A DNA stretch of 64,000 nucleotides from Peribacillus glennii (lineage in GTDB: Bacteria > Bacillota > Bacilli > Bacillales > DSM-1321), in NCBI RefSeq assembly GCF_003429105.1, contig NZ_QVTD01000026.1, forward strand, positions 16,547 to 80,546, given 5' to 3'. Position numbers and translations under genes: made by a program. Positions 27,411 through 36,863 of this stretch are shown in pieces. How positions within the stretch are numbered: the stretch's first letter is position 1; every line of letters starts with the position of its first letter. Below the pieces are notes generated by a model, which did not search any database, was not told where the DNA came from, and saw only the letters and a list, made by a program, of their open reading frames with translations.

Positions 27411-27454
27411 TGCGGGTACACCAAAAGAGAACGGCTTATGATTTTCCAGACCTC
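27411..27454 (-). repeat. Right arm of an inverted repeat flanking a 1.7 kb segment
   Basis: Complement of the arm at 25768-25811: read on minus it gives AAGCCGTTCTCTTTTGGTG continuing into GTACCC, with GAGGTCTGG on the outside. Together the arms bound the hypothetical membrane gene, the riboswitch remnant and yfmQ. Confidence 0.6.
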
Positions 27455-27498
27455 TTTTTTCTGTTTTCTTGAAATTGCTCGTATATTTGGATTGCTTC

Positions 27499-27882
27499 CT
27501 ATTTAATAAAAGTGCGAAGTGCAAATACTGTCCCAACTAAAATAAGGAACCAAATCAATATAATGATAGAACCAGCTATCCAATTTTTCGGCTTCCCATT
27601 TTTCATGAGCTCTGATGCTTTTTCTGAACAGTCCCTGATTACATTTTCTGGTATTAATCGTAATGCAATCATGATTCCAAGCGGCACAATAATGATATCG
27701 TCCACATAGCCCAGAACGGGAATAAAATCAGGAATTAAGTCAACTGGACTAAATGCATAAGCTACAACACAAGCCGTAAATAACTTTGTATACCAGGGAA
27801 CCCTGCCATCTTTATAGGCAAAATAAAGGATATATAACTGTTTCTTTAGATTCCTTGCCCAAGCCTTGATTTTACTGATCAT
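27499..27882 (-). CDS. YkvA-family (DUF1232) membrane protein
   Basis: 127 residues. DUF1232 is recognised by the motif AFSPVDLIPDFIPVLGYVDD (residues about 42-61) and a preceding basic helix. A further C-terminal hydrophobic helix (AGSIIILIWFLILVGTVFA) makes this a membrane-anchored member. Function unknown. ATG 27882 has GGGAGA upstream. It is the first of two DUF1232 genes in the window; the other is at 58.7-58.9 kb. Confidence 0.85.
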   Translation of the reverse strand: MISKIKAWARNLKKQLYILYFAYKDGRVPWYTKLFTACVVAYAFSPVDLIPDFIPVLGYVDDIIIVPLGIMIALRLIPENVIRDCSEKASELMKNGKPKNWIAGSIIILIWFLILVGTVFALRTFIK

Positions 27883-27926
27883 TTCGTTCTCCCATCAATT
27901 GCTTTTCATACATTATAGCAAAAAAG

Positions 27927-27970
27927 GAGGTCAGTCCCCCCTCGCTTTAAAGCGGTGGGGGACTGACCCT
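27927..27970. repeat. Dispersed palindromic (REP-like) element, copy 4
   Basis: AGGTCAGTCCCCCC and GGGGGACTGACCC surround CTCGCTTTAAAGCGGT. On minus it is followed by nothing T-rich, but on plus by TTTTTTTATTTT. It separates the YkvA-like gene from the aminopeptidase 3' end. Confidence 0.8.
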
Positions 27971-27974
27971 TTTT

Positions 27975-29372
27975 TTATTTTAGATCTTGTTCATAGTATA
28001 AATGTTTCGCTTTTGGTTGTTTTTGTTTTTTCGGCTTTGGCCCTTGATTATCGAAACGGGCAGTGTCATACATGGCTGTCCCGACGATTTCAGCGACATC
28101 CTGCAGTTTTTCTTTGCTGATTTTATCGATTGTATCCTCTGGAGTATGATACCATGGCTCTGCAGGATCATGGATAAATAACGCTGCCGGGATCCCTGCT
28201 TCCCCAAATGGGACATGGTCACTTCGGCCACCTTCTGCATATGGAGTCGGCGATCCGTTCAGTCGGGTACTGGACGCCTGGGCAAGCTCTGTTACAAGGT
28301 TAGGCTGTCCATCGTGAGTCATTAACACGAGGTCACCCGCATCCTTGCTTCCGACCATATCCAGGTTAAAGTTAGCGATGGTCCGGGAGATTTCATCATC
28401 AGAAAGATTCTGGACATAATGCTCTGATCCAAGAAGCCCTACTTCCTCAGCCCCAAACGTGATGAAGCGGATTTCCGTATCTGTAGGCAGTTCCTTAAAC
28501 ACCCGGGCAAGCTCAAGCGTCATTGCCGTTCCGGATGCATCATCATTAGCGCCGGGAGCCGCCTCCACAGAATCATGGTGAGAGCCTAAAACAATTATGT
28601 CATTATTTGCTTTCTTTTTATTTGTCGGTTTTTTGGTTGCGATTACGTTATGAGAAGTTTTATTCCCTACTTCGGCTCCCTGAATGTTTATGGTCGCAGT
28701 TACAGGTCCGCCACTGTTTACTTTGGCGGCAAGGCCTTCGCCTTCAGCCTTTGTTAATGCGACAGCTGGAACATATTTTTCATTATTCTCCCCAAGAGTG
28801 CCGTTCAGTTCGCCTTCTGCATTGTTATAAATAATAACGCCTGCCGCCCCTTTTTCAGCTGCATTTAATACTTTTTCAGCAAAAGTGATTTCGCCGCGCT
28901 GGATAAGGGCGATTTTCCCGGATAGATCCACATTTTCAAGTGCCCCTTTTGTGCCTAAACCGGCATTCACCAGTTCACCTGTACCATTGCCGTTTTTAGA
29001 GTAAGTGAATGATGTTGGATGAAGTTCTCCCTCATAACCCTGAACCCTCAGCTCAATCATGCTCGGAGGTGTATATGCCTCAAACGTGAATTCCTGAACT
29101 TCCGTTTTATATCCATAAGATTCAAATTGTTTCTTAATATATTGCACAGCATTATATTCAGACTCCGTACCTGCAACCCGCGGCGTTTTTGATAGATATT
29201 CTATTGTATTATAAATGTTGTAGACATTGATTTTATTAATGACTTTCCTATCCTGTGGATGGACAGACTGTTTCTGGCTTACTTCAGCCGGTTTTGCAAA
29301 AACGGCATGAGTCCCGACGGCCCCGAATGCAAATGTTGAAGCGAGCACTATTGAAATAAATGGCTTTTTCAT
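27975..29372 (-). CDS. ywaD: Secreted M28 aminopeptidase, YwaD type
   Basis: 465 residues. A signal peptide (MKKPFISIVLASTFAFGAVG, cleavage after AVFA) is followed by a peptidase-associated (PA) domain (about 130-225) and an M28 catalytic domain with zinc ligands in GSHHDSV, GANDDASGTA, FGAEEVGLLGS, and DMVG, plus a late His in SDHVPF. It is an extracellular double-zinc aminopeptidase supplying amino acids. The C-terminus is basic (KPKKQKQPKAKHL), which may bind cell wall. ATG 29372 follows AAGGAGGAATTCT. Confidence 0.92.
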   Translation of the reverse strand: MKKPFISIVLASTFAFGAVGTHAVFAKPAEVSQKQSVHPQDRKVINKINVYNIYNTIEYLSKTPRVAGTESEYNAVQYIKKQFESYGYKTEVQEFTFEAYTPPSMIELRVQGYEGELHPTSFTYSKNGNGTGELVNAGLGTKGALENVDLSGKIALIQRGEITFAEKVLNAAEKGAAGVIIYNNAEGELNGTLGENNEKYVPAVALTKAEGEGLAAKVNSGGPVTATINIQGAEVGNKTSHNVIATKKPTNKKKANNDIIVLGSHHDSVEAAPGANDDASGTAMTLELARVFKELPTDTEIRFITFGAEEVGLLGSEHYVQNLSDDEISRTIANFNLDMVGSKDAGDLVLMTHDGQPNLVTELAQASSTRLNGSPTPYAEGGRSDHVPFGEAGIPAALFIHDPAEPWYHTPEDTIDKISKEKLQDVAEIVGTAMYDTARFDNQGPKPKKQKQPKAKHLYYEQDLK

Positions 29373-29925
29373 AGAATTCCTCCTTGGAATTTACTAGATT
29401 CAACTAAAGATTTTATTATATTCAGAATTTATACAACAGGTAGAATACAACCAAATATTGGTAGTTACAATACTCTATTTCTATTAAAAAACCTGAATTT
29501 CAGGTTGAATGGCCCAGGATAAAAGGCAGAGATTGAAATTTTTTATGCAGAAAATGGGCACGCATGTTGGTCGAAGCCCTTGTCTTCACCTTCACCATGT
29601 CCATGATTGCCCGGGAACTTCACCTCGCATTTAGGTTGCCGTTCTGGCTTACATGGTTAACGACCGCAGCCGGAGAATTTGTGGTCATGATCGTCGATGC
29701 GCCGCTTAAGTTATGACATAAACAAACGTGTCAATTTGGGAAACTGGTGCAAGTAACTGTCAACCCCTTCCTAGCAGGATGTCTGAATTGAAGGGTTTTT
29801 TGATTCCTTTTTGAAGTTTTTACTTTCCATATATTTAATAGCTCCGGCTCTGATATAATATAATTTTGAGAGTTTCAGCTTTTTACATTGTCTTACCAGA
29901 GAAAAGATGGTGAAGGAGAAACATT
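29373..29925. other. Intergenic with a gene remnant
   Basis: At 29564-29716 an open frame of 50 codons encodes a hydrophobic sequence without a ribosome site (see the separate entry). A possible -10 TATAAT for the kinase gene is near 29857. Nothing else was seen. Confidence 0.4.
29564..29716 (+). pseudogene. C-terminal remnant of a membrane-protein gene
   Basis: Frame encodes about 50 residues, including LVFTFTMSMIARELHLAF, LPFWLTWLTTAAGEF and VVMIVDAPLKL, typical of the last helices of a polytopic membrane protein. There is no ribosome site and no upstream coding part, and base composition is more GC-rich than its surroundings. Best read as the 3' stub of a deleted gene; the family was not identified. 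Confidence 0.4.
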
Positions 29926-31554
29926 ATGATGTCTAAACGAAAGGGTTTGCTTTTATATATACTTTTTGGCGTTTTCTGGGTGTTTGCTACAGATTTTATT
30001 ATTGATAAATACATAGCTGACAAAGATGTGTTTATGATGATCCAAAAGGCAAAGGGGCTATTTTTTATCCTTCTCACCGGGTTTCTGCTTTATTTCTTCT
30101 TATCAAAAAATGAAAAATACATAGAATTGAAGGAAGAGGAACGGCGCCTCCATACGTTGATCAATTCGATGGTGGATTTCGTGAATTTTAAAGATGGGGA
30201 AGGAAAATGGATTGAAGCCAATGATTTTGGATTGAATCTCTTCGAATTGAAAGGCGTTGATTATAAAGGGAAAAAGGATTCGGATCTTGCGGAATATTCC
30301 AGTTTTTACAAAGATGTACTTAAATACTGTGAAATTTCCGATGAAGAAGCCTGGAAAGCGAAAGTAGTCACCAGGTGTGAAGAAATGATCCCACTGCCAA
30401 GCGGCGATTTTAAAACGTTTGATACGATTAAAGTACCTTTGTTCCATCAAGATGGCTCACGAAAAAGCCTCGTAGTGATGGGGAGGGATATTACCGAGCG
30501 GATCAATGCCGAGAAAAAATTATCAAAAAACAGGCAGCAGTATAAATCATTATTTGATTATAACCCTGATCCTGTATATATGATGGATTTAAATGGTATC
30601 CTCACTGATGTGAATCCACAATTTGAATCTATTGTCGGCTTGTCCCATAATAAAGTAATAGGTGCTTCCATAAATGATTTTATCTTCCCTTTCGAAGAAG
30701 AGAAGAACAAACTGATGCAAGCATTCGCTTACGTTAAAAAGCATAAAACCGGAATGAACACCGGTGATATCAGGTTCTGTATCATGGACAGAATTGCTAT
30801 TTTTTCTTGCACATTCGTTCCAATTCTAATTGATGATAGGCTGACAGGGATCATCAGTTATGCAAAGGATGTGACCCACATCCGGGAAACAGAGGAACGG
30901 CTTCGGAAAACCGAAAAGCTTTCCGTCGTCGGGGAACTAGCGGCAAGTGTTGCCCATGAGGTCAGGAATCCACTGACATCCCTAAAAGGATTTGTTCAAT
31001 TGCTTAAAGATGGTGAAAGCCAATACCAGCATTACTATTCCATCATGTTAAATGAATTGGACCGGATCAACCAAATCGTAAGTGAACTGCTGGTCCTGGC
31101 GAAGCCCCAGCAAATGAAATTTGAAGAGTATAACCTGGTCCATTTAATGACAGATGTTAAGTCCCTTCTGGAACCACAGGCGAACCTGTATGGTACACAC
31201 ATGATATTCGATGTGAAACATAAGCTTCCTTCGATATCTTGTGAGGCCAATCAATTAAAGCAAGTTTTCATTAATATCATCAAGAACTCCATCGAGGCAT
31301 CGTCAAAGAAGATACATATTGACTTACAGGCAGAAAAGGATTGGATGACAATCACCGTAAAAGATGATGGATGCGGCATTGAGAAAAACCGGATAAAACA
31401 TTTGGGCGAACCTTTTTATTCATCCAAAGAAAAAGGTACAGGGCTTGGACTGACCGTTAGCTACAGGATCATTGAAGCCCATCGCGGGAAAATTTCAATC
31501 AAAAGTGAAGTCGATAACGGTACGGAAATAAAGATTGCTTTACCGGTCAGTTAA
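29926..31554 (+). CDS. Membrane PAS histidine kinase of the sporulation-kinase (KinA/KinC-like) type
   Basis: 542 residues. Two N-terminal membrane helices (about 8-25, 43-61) are followed by two PAS domains (about 70-195, 205-330), then HisKA with His344 in SVAHEVRNPLTSLKGF and an HATPase domain (DDGCGIE, GTGLGLTV). The HEVRNPLTSLKGF block is that of phosphorelay kinases that feed Spo0F. No response regulator is adjacent, as expected for an orphan sporulation kinase. ATG 29926 (or 29929) follows GAAGGAGAAAC. Confidence 0.87.
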   Translation: MMSKRKGLLLYILFGVFWVFATDFIIDKYIADKDVFMMIQKAKGLFFILLTGFLLYFFLSKNEKYIELKEEERRLHTLINSMVDFVNFKDGEGKWIEANDFGLNLFELKGVDYKGKKDSDLAEYSSFYKDVLKYCEISDEEAWKAKVVTRCEEMIPLPSGDFKTFDTIKVPLFHQDGSRKSLVVMGRDITERINAEKKLSKNRQQYKSLFDYNPDPVYMMDLNGILTDVNPQFESIVGLSHNKVIGASINDFIFPFEEEKNKLMQAFAYVKKHKTGMNTGDIRFCIMDRIAIFSCTFVPILIDDRLTGIISYAKDVTHIRETEERLRKTEKLSVVGELAASVAHEVRNPLTSLKGFVQLLKDGESQYQHYYSIMLNELDRINQIVSELLVLAKPQQMKFEEYNLVHLMTDVKSLLEPQANLYGTHMIFDVKHKLPSISCEANQLKQVFINIIKNSIEASSKKIHIDLQAEKDWMTITVKDDGCGIEKNRIKHLGEPFYSSKEKGTGLGLTVSYRIIEAHRGKISIKSEVDNGTEIKIALPVS

Positions 31555-31590
31555 GGGCCGGTTTGATACTAAATGTAAGGAGATGTGGAT

Positions 31591-32823
31591 ATGAAAAACG
31601 AAATCATTGACCGATTTACCTCTTATGTCAAAGTAGATACACAATCAAATGAAGAAAGCGGGAGCTGCCCTTCAACGCCTGGACAGCTGACACTTGCCCG
31701 CATGCTGGTTGATGAATTAAAGGCGATCGGTATGGAAGAAGTTACAATTGATGAAAATGGATACGTGATGGCTACCTTGCCTGCGAACACGAATAAGGAT
31801 GTGCCGACAATTGGATTTCTTGCCCATGTCGATACAGCCACAGATTTTACCGGAACGAACGTCAACCCGCAAATCGTAGAAAGCTATGACGGCCATGAGA
31901 TCGTGTTAAATGAAGCTTTGCAAATCGTTCTTTCACCGAAAGAATTTCCGGAGCTTTCCAACTACAAAGGGCACACCTTAATCACAACAGACGGCACTAC
32001 TCTGCTCGGGGCGGACAACAAAGCCGGCATTGCTGAAATCATGACTGCGATGCATTATTTGATTAAACACCCTGAAATCAGTCATGGAAAAATCAGGGTC
32101 GCCTTTACACCTGATGAGGAAATTGGAAGAGGCCCGCATAAATTTGACGTAGCGGCCTTCCATGCCCAATTCGCATACACAGTGGACGGCGGGCCGCTTG
32201 GGGAGCTTGAGTATGAGAGCTTTAACGCGGCTTCGGCAAAAATTACGATCAAAGGAACCAACGTTCACCCTGGTACAGCAAAAGGCAAAATGGTGAATTC
32301 CGCCAAAATCGCAATGGAACTGCAAAGGAGGCTCCCTGAACAAGATGCACCTGAATTCACAGAAGGATATGAAGGTTTTTACCATCTACTAAGCATAAAT
32401 GGCGATGTGGAACAAACGAAACTCCATTACATCATCCGTGACTTTGACAGGGCCGCTTTCAATGATAGAAAAGCCACTATCGAAAACATTGTTAATCAGC
32501 TTAGGGAAGTTTACGGAAAAGACAGCCTCCTCCTCGAAATGAAAGACCAATATTATAATATGAAAGAAAAAATTGAACCAGTGAAGGAAATTGTCGACAT
32601 TGCCCACCAAGCGATGGAGAACTTGGGCATCAGGCCAATCATTAAACCGATCAGGGGCGGCACGGACGGATCGCAGCTCTCCTATATGGGGCTTCCTACT
32701 CCAAATATTTTCACGGGCGGTGAAAACTTCCACGGCAAATTCGAATATATTTCAGTAAACAACATGGTAAAGGCAACCAGCGTCATCATTGAGATAGCCC
32801 GGTTATTTGAAGAAAAGGGCTAA
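31591..32823 (+). CDS. pepT: Peptidase T (tripeptidase)
   Basis: 410 residues, the standard PepT length. M20 zinc-site motifs are present: [23 protein letters not shown], and [10 protein letters not shown] with the catalytic Glu, then HPGTAKGKM in the lid domain and [19 protein letters not shown] near the end. It removes the N-terminal residue of tripeptides in the cytoplasm. ATG 31591 follows AAGGAGATGTGGAT; GTG 31585 is too close to that site. Confidence 0.95.
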   Translation: MKNEIIDRFTSYVKVDTQSNEESGSCPSTPGQLTLARMLVDELKAIGMEEVTIDENGYVMATLPANTNKDVPTIGFLAHVDTATDFTGTNVNPQIVESYDGHEIVLNEALQIVLSPKEFPELSNYKGHTLITTDGTTLLGADNKAGIAEIMTAMHYLIKHPEISHGKIRVAFTPDEEIGRGPHKFDVAAFHAQFAYTVDGGPLGELEYESFNAASAKITIKGTNVHPGTAKGKMVNSAKIAMELQRRLPEQDAPEFTEGYEGFYHLLSINGDVEQTKLHYIIRDFDRAAFNDRKATIENIVNQLREVYGKDSLLLEMKDQYYNMKEKIEPVKEIVDIAHQAMENLGIRPIIKPIRGGTDGSQLSYMGLPTPNIFTGGENFHGKFEYISVNNMVKATSVIIEIARLFEEKG

Positions 32824-32832
32824 TTAATTCAC

Positions 32833-32925
32833 TGGGGTCAGTCCCCCAACACTGTAAAGCGGTACCGCATTGGGGGACTGACCCCCAATACGGTAAAGTG
32901 GTAACGCAACGGTAGACTGACCTCC
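32833..32925. repeat. Dispersed palindromic (REP-like) element, copy 5, array of three cores
   Basis: GGGGTCAGTCCCCC, GGGGGACTGACCCCC and a degenerate GGTAGACTGACCTCC alternate with spacers of the type CACTGTAAAGCGGTACCGCA and ATACGGTAAAGTGGTAACGC. It lies directly after pepT. Confidence 0.85.
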
Positions 32926-32987
32926 GGAATAGACTAACCTGTTTAGTGCATATATTGCTTTGAATTTAATTCAAAGGGGATGATCAT

Positions 32988-33509
32988 GTGTCTCATCATG
33001 AAATTCGTGCTGCTTTGACAGGTTTGGATCCGAATTATGCAAGAAGGCTTTCTGATGCCCTTAATGTATATGTGGCCAATCTTCATGTAGTTTCAGCGAA
33101 AATACGCAATTTTCATTGGAATGTGGTGGGTGTCGATTTCTTTGATTTTCATGAGGTATTACAAAAGATTTATGAACATGTTGCACTTGAAACCGATTTA
33201 TATGCTGAACGGATAAAGATGTTGGGGTTTTACCCGCTGGCCTCCATGCAGGAATTCATTCGTTATGCCACACTGGACGAAGCGCCCAGTGCGCCTTATA
33301 ATACATCCACCATTGCTTAGGCTGTCGCCAAAGACTTTGCGGCAACAGCACGCTATTTACGTGAAGTAGACGAGTTTGTAAGAGAAACGACAGATGAATA
33401 TACAATCACTCTTCTTGGAGATTCATTGGGTTTCCTGGAGAAACATGTCTGGTTCTTCACAGCATACTTAGAAAGAATGCGTGAGAGCGCCCCAGAATAT
33501 TCCATTTGA
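32988..33509 (+). pseudogene. dps: Dps/ferritin-like protein interrupted by an in-frame TAG
   Basis: The frame encodes 173 codons of a Dps-type DNA-binding/iron-storage protein but has TAG at 33318-33320 (codon 111). Both halves fit: NFHWNVVG and ALETDLYAERI carry the ferroxidase His/Asp/Glu residues; after the stop, AVAKDFAATARYLREV and LGDSLGFLEKHVWFFTAYLE give the rest of the helix bundle. GTG 32988 follows AAAGGGGA. The 3' part shows no decay, so the stop is recent, a sequencing error (CAG/AAG/GAG to TAG) or read through. Confidence 0.85.
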
Positions 33510-33511
33510 AA

Positions 33512-33543
33512 AGACCGCTCCTTAGCAGAGCGGTTTCTTTATT
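33512..33543 (+). terminator. Terminator after the dps gene
   Basis: ACCGCTC pairs with GAGCGGT around CTTAGCA, followed by TTCTTTATT. Confidence 0.8.
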
Positions 33544-33630
33544 GTTCATACCAATAAAAATCCGACTTCCCCCACATTTATTGGAAATCGGTTTCATTAT
33601 GTCTAGATTTAGGAAATGTTCGCTTCCTTT

Positions 33631-34950
33631 TTATGAATGCGTAGATTCTCCACCGTCCACGTGCAGGACTTGGCCGGTGACAAAGCGTGAATCATCGGAT
33701 GCCAAATATACATATGTTGGAGCTAATTCAAATGGATGGGCCACACGCTTCATAGGATTAAAGGCTCCGTATACCGCCACTTGGTCTGATGAGAAGCTCG
33801 CAGCGATAAGCGGCGTCCAGATCCGACCCGGCGCTACTGCGTTGACACGGATACCTTGATTGACGACATTATTCGCAAGGGCGCGTGTCCAGCCTACGAT
33901 AGCACCTTTGGTAGCCGTGTAATCAATCATTTGTTTCTCACCGACATATGTCACAACAGAAGTAGTGCCAATAATAGAACTTCCCGGCTTCATATATGGA
34001 AGCGCTGCCCTTGTGGTGTAGAAGTGGGAATAAATATTCACCTTAAAGGTGTCATCGAATTGCTGGTCCGTAATGTCAGTCAAGCTCTTCTGCTGGAACT
34101 GGATCCCTACATGGTTACAAAGGATATCAAGACGGCCAAACGTCCTTACGGTTTGCTCTACAATCGCAACACACTGCCGTTTTTCCCGCAAGTCACCAGG
34201 CATCAATATACAACGCCGGCCAAGTTGTTCAATCCTCATTCTGGTCCGGTTTGCATCCTCATGTTCATTTAAATAAGCGATGGCAACGTCCGCGCCTTCT
34301 TTGGCAAACGCAATGGCCGTCGCCGCCCCAATTCCGCTGTCACCGCCTGTAATCAGCGCAACTTTTCCTCTTAACTTACCGCTTCCTTTATAATTTGGAT
34401 TTTCAATAATCGGGCGGGGCACCATTAACCCTTCCACACCAGGATGAAAAAGCTGGCGTTGTTCAGGTAAATTTAATGGGATTTCCTCATATCGGGTTAT
34501 TTTTCCATAGTTGGGATACATCGGGTAGGGATGTTCCACTTTTTTTGCGTCAAATGCTTGTTGCAGCTGTTGGATCTGCCGCAACTTCATTTGATCCATC
34601 TGGCCCATCACATTAGCTTCATGCTGGCCCATCACGTTACCTTTTTGATATTGACCCATCATATCTCCGTCTTGATATTGACCCATCACATTACCTGCAT
34701 GCTGGCCCATTTGCGGCATAACATATTGTGGCATCTGATTGGCTTGTTTCATTTGAGGCATGTGATACTGCGGCATCTGATTGGCTGGTTGCATCTGATA
34801 CATTTGCGGTTGGTACATATGCGATTGGTTCATTTCCGGCATTTGATCCATCATACCCATTTGGTCCATGGAATCCATTTGATCCATGGAATCGATATCT
34901 TGCATTTGATCCATTTGAGGCATATCGCGATCTTGATTTTCTTGACTCAT
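33631..34950 (-). CDS. SDR-family oxidoreductase with a Met/Gln-rich N-terminal extension
   Basis: About 439 residues. Residues 1-120 are a low-complexity Met/Gln/Asp-rich region with repeated MDQMD, QMPQY and NVMGQ units. From about residue 150 comes a normal SDR of the YhdF/glucose-dehydrogenase-like type: [12 protein letters not shown] (cofactor), NHVG (usually NNAG), Ser in GTTSVV, and the catalytic YTATKG. The C-terminus is [13 protein letters not shown] 34950 follows CAGGAGGTTTCCC; the longer ORF is not used. The extension could bind metal or target the enzyme to the spore; the enzyme substrate is unknown. Confidence 0.87.
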   Translation of the reverse strand: MSQENQDRDMPQMDQMQDIDSMDQMDSMDQMGMMDQMPEMNQSHMYQPQMYQMQPANQMPQYHMPQMKQANQMPQYVMPQMGQHAGNVMGQYQDGDMMGQYQKGNVMGQHEANVMGQMDQMKLRQIQQLQQAFDAKKVEHPYPMYPNYGKITRYEEIPLNLPEQRQLFHPGVEGLMVPRPIIENPNYKGSGKLRGKVALITGGDSGIGAATAIAFAKEGADVAIAYLNEHEDANRTRMRIEQLGRRCILMPGDLREKRQCVAIVEQTVRTFGRLDILCNHVGIQFQQKSLTDITDQQFDDTFKVNIYSHFYTTRAALPYMKPGSSIIGTTSVVTYVGEKQMIDYTATKGAIVGWTRALANNVVNQGIRVNAVAPGRIWTPLIAASFSSDQVAVYGAFNPMKRVAHPFELAPTYVYLASDDSRFVTGQVLHVDGGESTHS

Positions 34951-35151
34951 GGGAAACCTCCTGGTTATAAACTTTCTGTTTAACGTATGTTGGGCGACCG
35001 ACCGAAGTGCCTGTTTCCCAATAAAGTAAATCCCTCTATCTATCGATTTAGGGTTAGGTTCATGACCCGTTTTAGGCAAGTGGTACTTGCTCCATATCCA
35101 TTTAGTATGAATAAGGTAAAACGTAAGAAAAAATGTTAAGGAGGCAGCCCT

Positions 35152-35316
35152 TTGAGATTCGAGTTTAGTCCTGAAGTAAAACTATTGCTGGTCAACCATT
35201 CAGATCAAAAAGTAAGGATGGATTATATCAATCATTCCTGGCCAATGTCGGAAATAGGTTGGAGACCGCCTTATTACACCAACCCGCGGTATGGTTTCAA
35301 CTACCCTATTATCTAA
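35152..35316 (+). CDS. Small 54-residue protein, not recognised
   Basis: TTG 35152 follows a strong TTAAGGAGGCAG. The product begins [17 protein letters not shown], and its C-terminal third is Trp/Pro/Tyr/Asn-rich ([17 protein letters not shown]), a composition common in small spore-coat or spore-associated proteins. It is divergent from the Met-rich SDR gene and followed by a terminator. Function unknown. Confidence 0.65.
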   Translation: MRFEFSPEVKLLLVNHSDQKVRMDYINHSWPMSEIGWRPPYYTNPRYGFNYPII

Positions 35317-35355
35317 TTTTTATAAAATCGGGTCGTCATAACAATACGTATAAAA

Positions 35356-35402
35356 GAAAAAGCCTGTATTTTTGATTAGAATCATGAATACAGGCTTTAT
35401 TT
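35356..35402 (+). terminator. Terminator after the small gene
   Basis: AAAGCCTGTATT pairs with AATACAGGCTTT around a 16-nt loop, followed by ATTTTC; also A-rich on the 5' side. Confidence 0.8.
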
Positions 35403-35521
35403 TCAAAAGCTAATTTATTTTCTTTTTTCTTTACTGTAAACGGCCATTTTTTCGGTCCAATGTTTCAAAGAGTGAAAAAGATCTATGCAACGATATTAAA
35501 GTTCTGTTGAATAGACCATAT

Positions 35522-35551
35522 TTGACAGAATGATTGACTGCTATTTATAGT
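35522..35551 (+). promoter_or_regulatory. Candidate sigma-A promoter for threonine synthase
   Basis: TTGACA (35522-35527), an 18-nt spacer, then TATAGT (35546-35551). It lies about 100 nt upstream of the GTG start. The rest of 35403-35648 shows no T-box or other leader motif. Confidence 0.5.
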
Positions 35552-35648
35552 AGAACAGGCAACATTTTTAGAATTTTTTATAAATTCCAATAAATAAATC
35601 TATAGGGATTCTGAACACAAGTACATTTTACCTGAGGAGTGTTTTTGC

Positions 35649-36863
35649 GTGAAATATAGTTATCTTTCTCATCTCGAATGCCCAAAATGTTCTTCAATAT
35701 ATTCGGCAGAAGAAGTTCAGCAGCTTTGTCAATGTGGTTCGCCTCTATTGGCAAAATACCGGTTAGATGAGGTCAAAACAAACATCAAAAGGGAAGATTT
35801 ACAGCGCAGGGAAAAAAGCCTATGGAGATACCATGAATTGCTGCCTGTACATACCATTGAAAATGTCATAACTCTTGGGGAAGGTTACACTCCTTTGGTC
35901 ACAGTTCCAAAAATCGGGGCCAAGTATGGAATTGATGACTTATACATTAAGGACGAGGGAATCATTCCTACAGGTTCCTTTAAGGCACGCGGAGCTGCTG
36001 TGGGAGTTTCCAAAGCAAAAGAGCTGGGTGTGAAAACTCTTGCCATGCCTACAAATGGTAATGCAGGCGGCGCTTGGTCCCTTTATTCAGCAAAAGCAGG
36101 AATCGAGTCCTTCATCGTCATGCCAAAAGAAGCCCCGGCGATTACCCGGGTCGAGGTGCATATTTCCGGCTCACATTTATATTTAATTAATGGATTGATA
36201 AGCGATGCTGGAAAAGTGGTTGCGCATCTAGTCAAAGAAAAAGGGTTTTACGATGTCTCCACCCTGAAAGAACCATACAGGATTGAAGGCAAAAAAACAA
36301 TGGGCTACGAAATTGCCGAACAAATGGACTGGAAGCTTCCAGATGTCATCCTTTACCCTACCGGAGGCGGAGTAGGAATTATCGGCATTTACAAAGCCCT
36401 GCTTGAACTGAAAGAACTAGGCTGGATAAATGAAGAGAAACTGCCACGCCTTGTTGCTGTACAGGCAGAAGGCTGTGCCCCAATTGTAAAAGCATGGGAA
36501 GAAGGCAAGATGGAATCGGAGTTCTGGGAGAATTCAGAAACAAACGCATTCGGCATCAATGTTCCAAAAGCTATTGGGGATTTCCTTGTGTTGCAGGCTA
36601 TCCGGGAAACCGGGGGTTGTGCGATTTCCGTGTCCGAAGAAAGCATCAAAAACAGCCAGCAGGAAGTAGCCAGCCTGGAAGGAAACTTTATCTGCCCTGA
36701 AGGAGCAGCAACCTTTGCAGCGGCTAAAATCTTAAGGGAAAATAACTGGATCAAGCCAAATGAAACGGTAGTATGCTTGAATACCGGGCAGGGAATCAAA
36801 TATCCTGAATCGTTTGAAGTTGAGTCAGCGGTCCTGGAAAAAGGCGAGGCTATTATTTTATAA
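35649..36863 (+). CDS. thrC: Threonine synthase (PLP-dependent, with N-terminal zinc ribbon)
   Basis: 404 residues. The N-terminus has paired cysteines (CPKC, later CQCG) forming a small zinc-ribbon-like domain, then a fold-type II PLP domain: GEGYTPLV, the PLP Lys in PTGSFKARGA, MPTNGNAGGAW, and the phosphate-binding YPTGGGVG. It converts O-phosphohomoserine to threonine; the cysteine-bearing long form is found in many Firmicutes and archaea and could also act in a variant pathway. GTG 35649 follows GAGGAG. It stands alone, without hom or thrB. Confidence 0.88.
   Translation: MKYSYLSHLECPKCSSIYSAEEVQQLCQCGSPLLAKYRLDEVKTNIKREDLQRREKSLWRYHELLPVHTIENVITLGEGYTPLVTVPKIGAKYGIDDLYIKDEGIIPTGSFKARGAAVGVSKAKELGVKTLAMPTNGNAGGAWSLYSAKAGIESFIVMPKEAPAITRVEVHISGSHLYLINGLISDAGKVVAHLVKEKGFYDVSTLKEPYRIEGKKTMGYEIAEQMDWKLPDVILYPTGGGVGIIGIYKALLELKELGWINEEKLPRLVAVQAEGCAPIVKAWEEGKMESEFWENSETNAFGINVPKAIGDFLVLQAIRETGGCAISVSEESIKNSQQEVASLEGNFICPEGAATFAAAKILRENNWIKPNETVVCLNTGQGIKYPESFEVESAVLEKGEAIIL

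Noticed and set aside
34531..34983. Plus-strand ORF of 150 codons, His/Leu-rich
   Set aside because: It is the antisense shadow of the Met/Gln-rich region of the SDR gene; repeats there keep the opposite frame open. No ribosome site.
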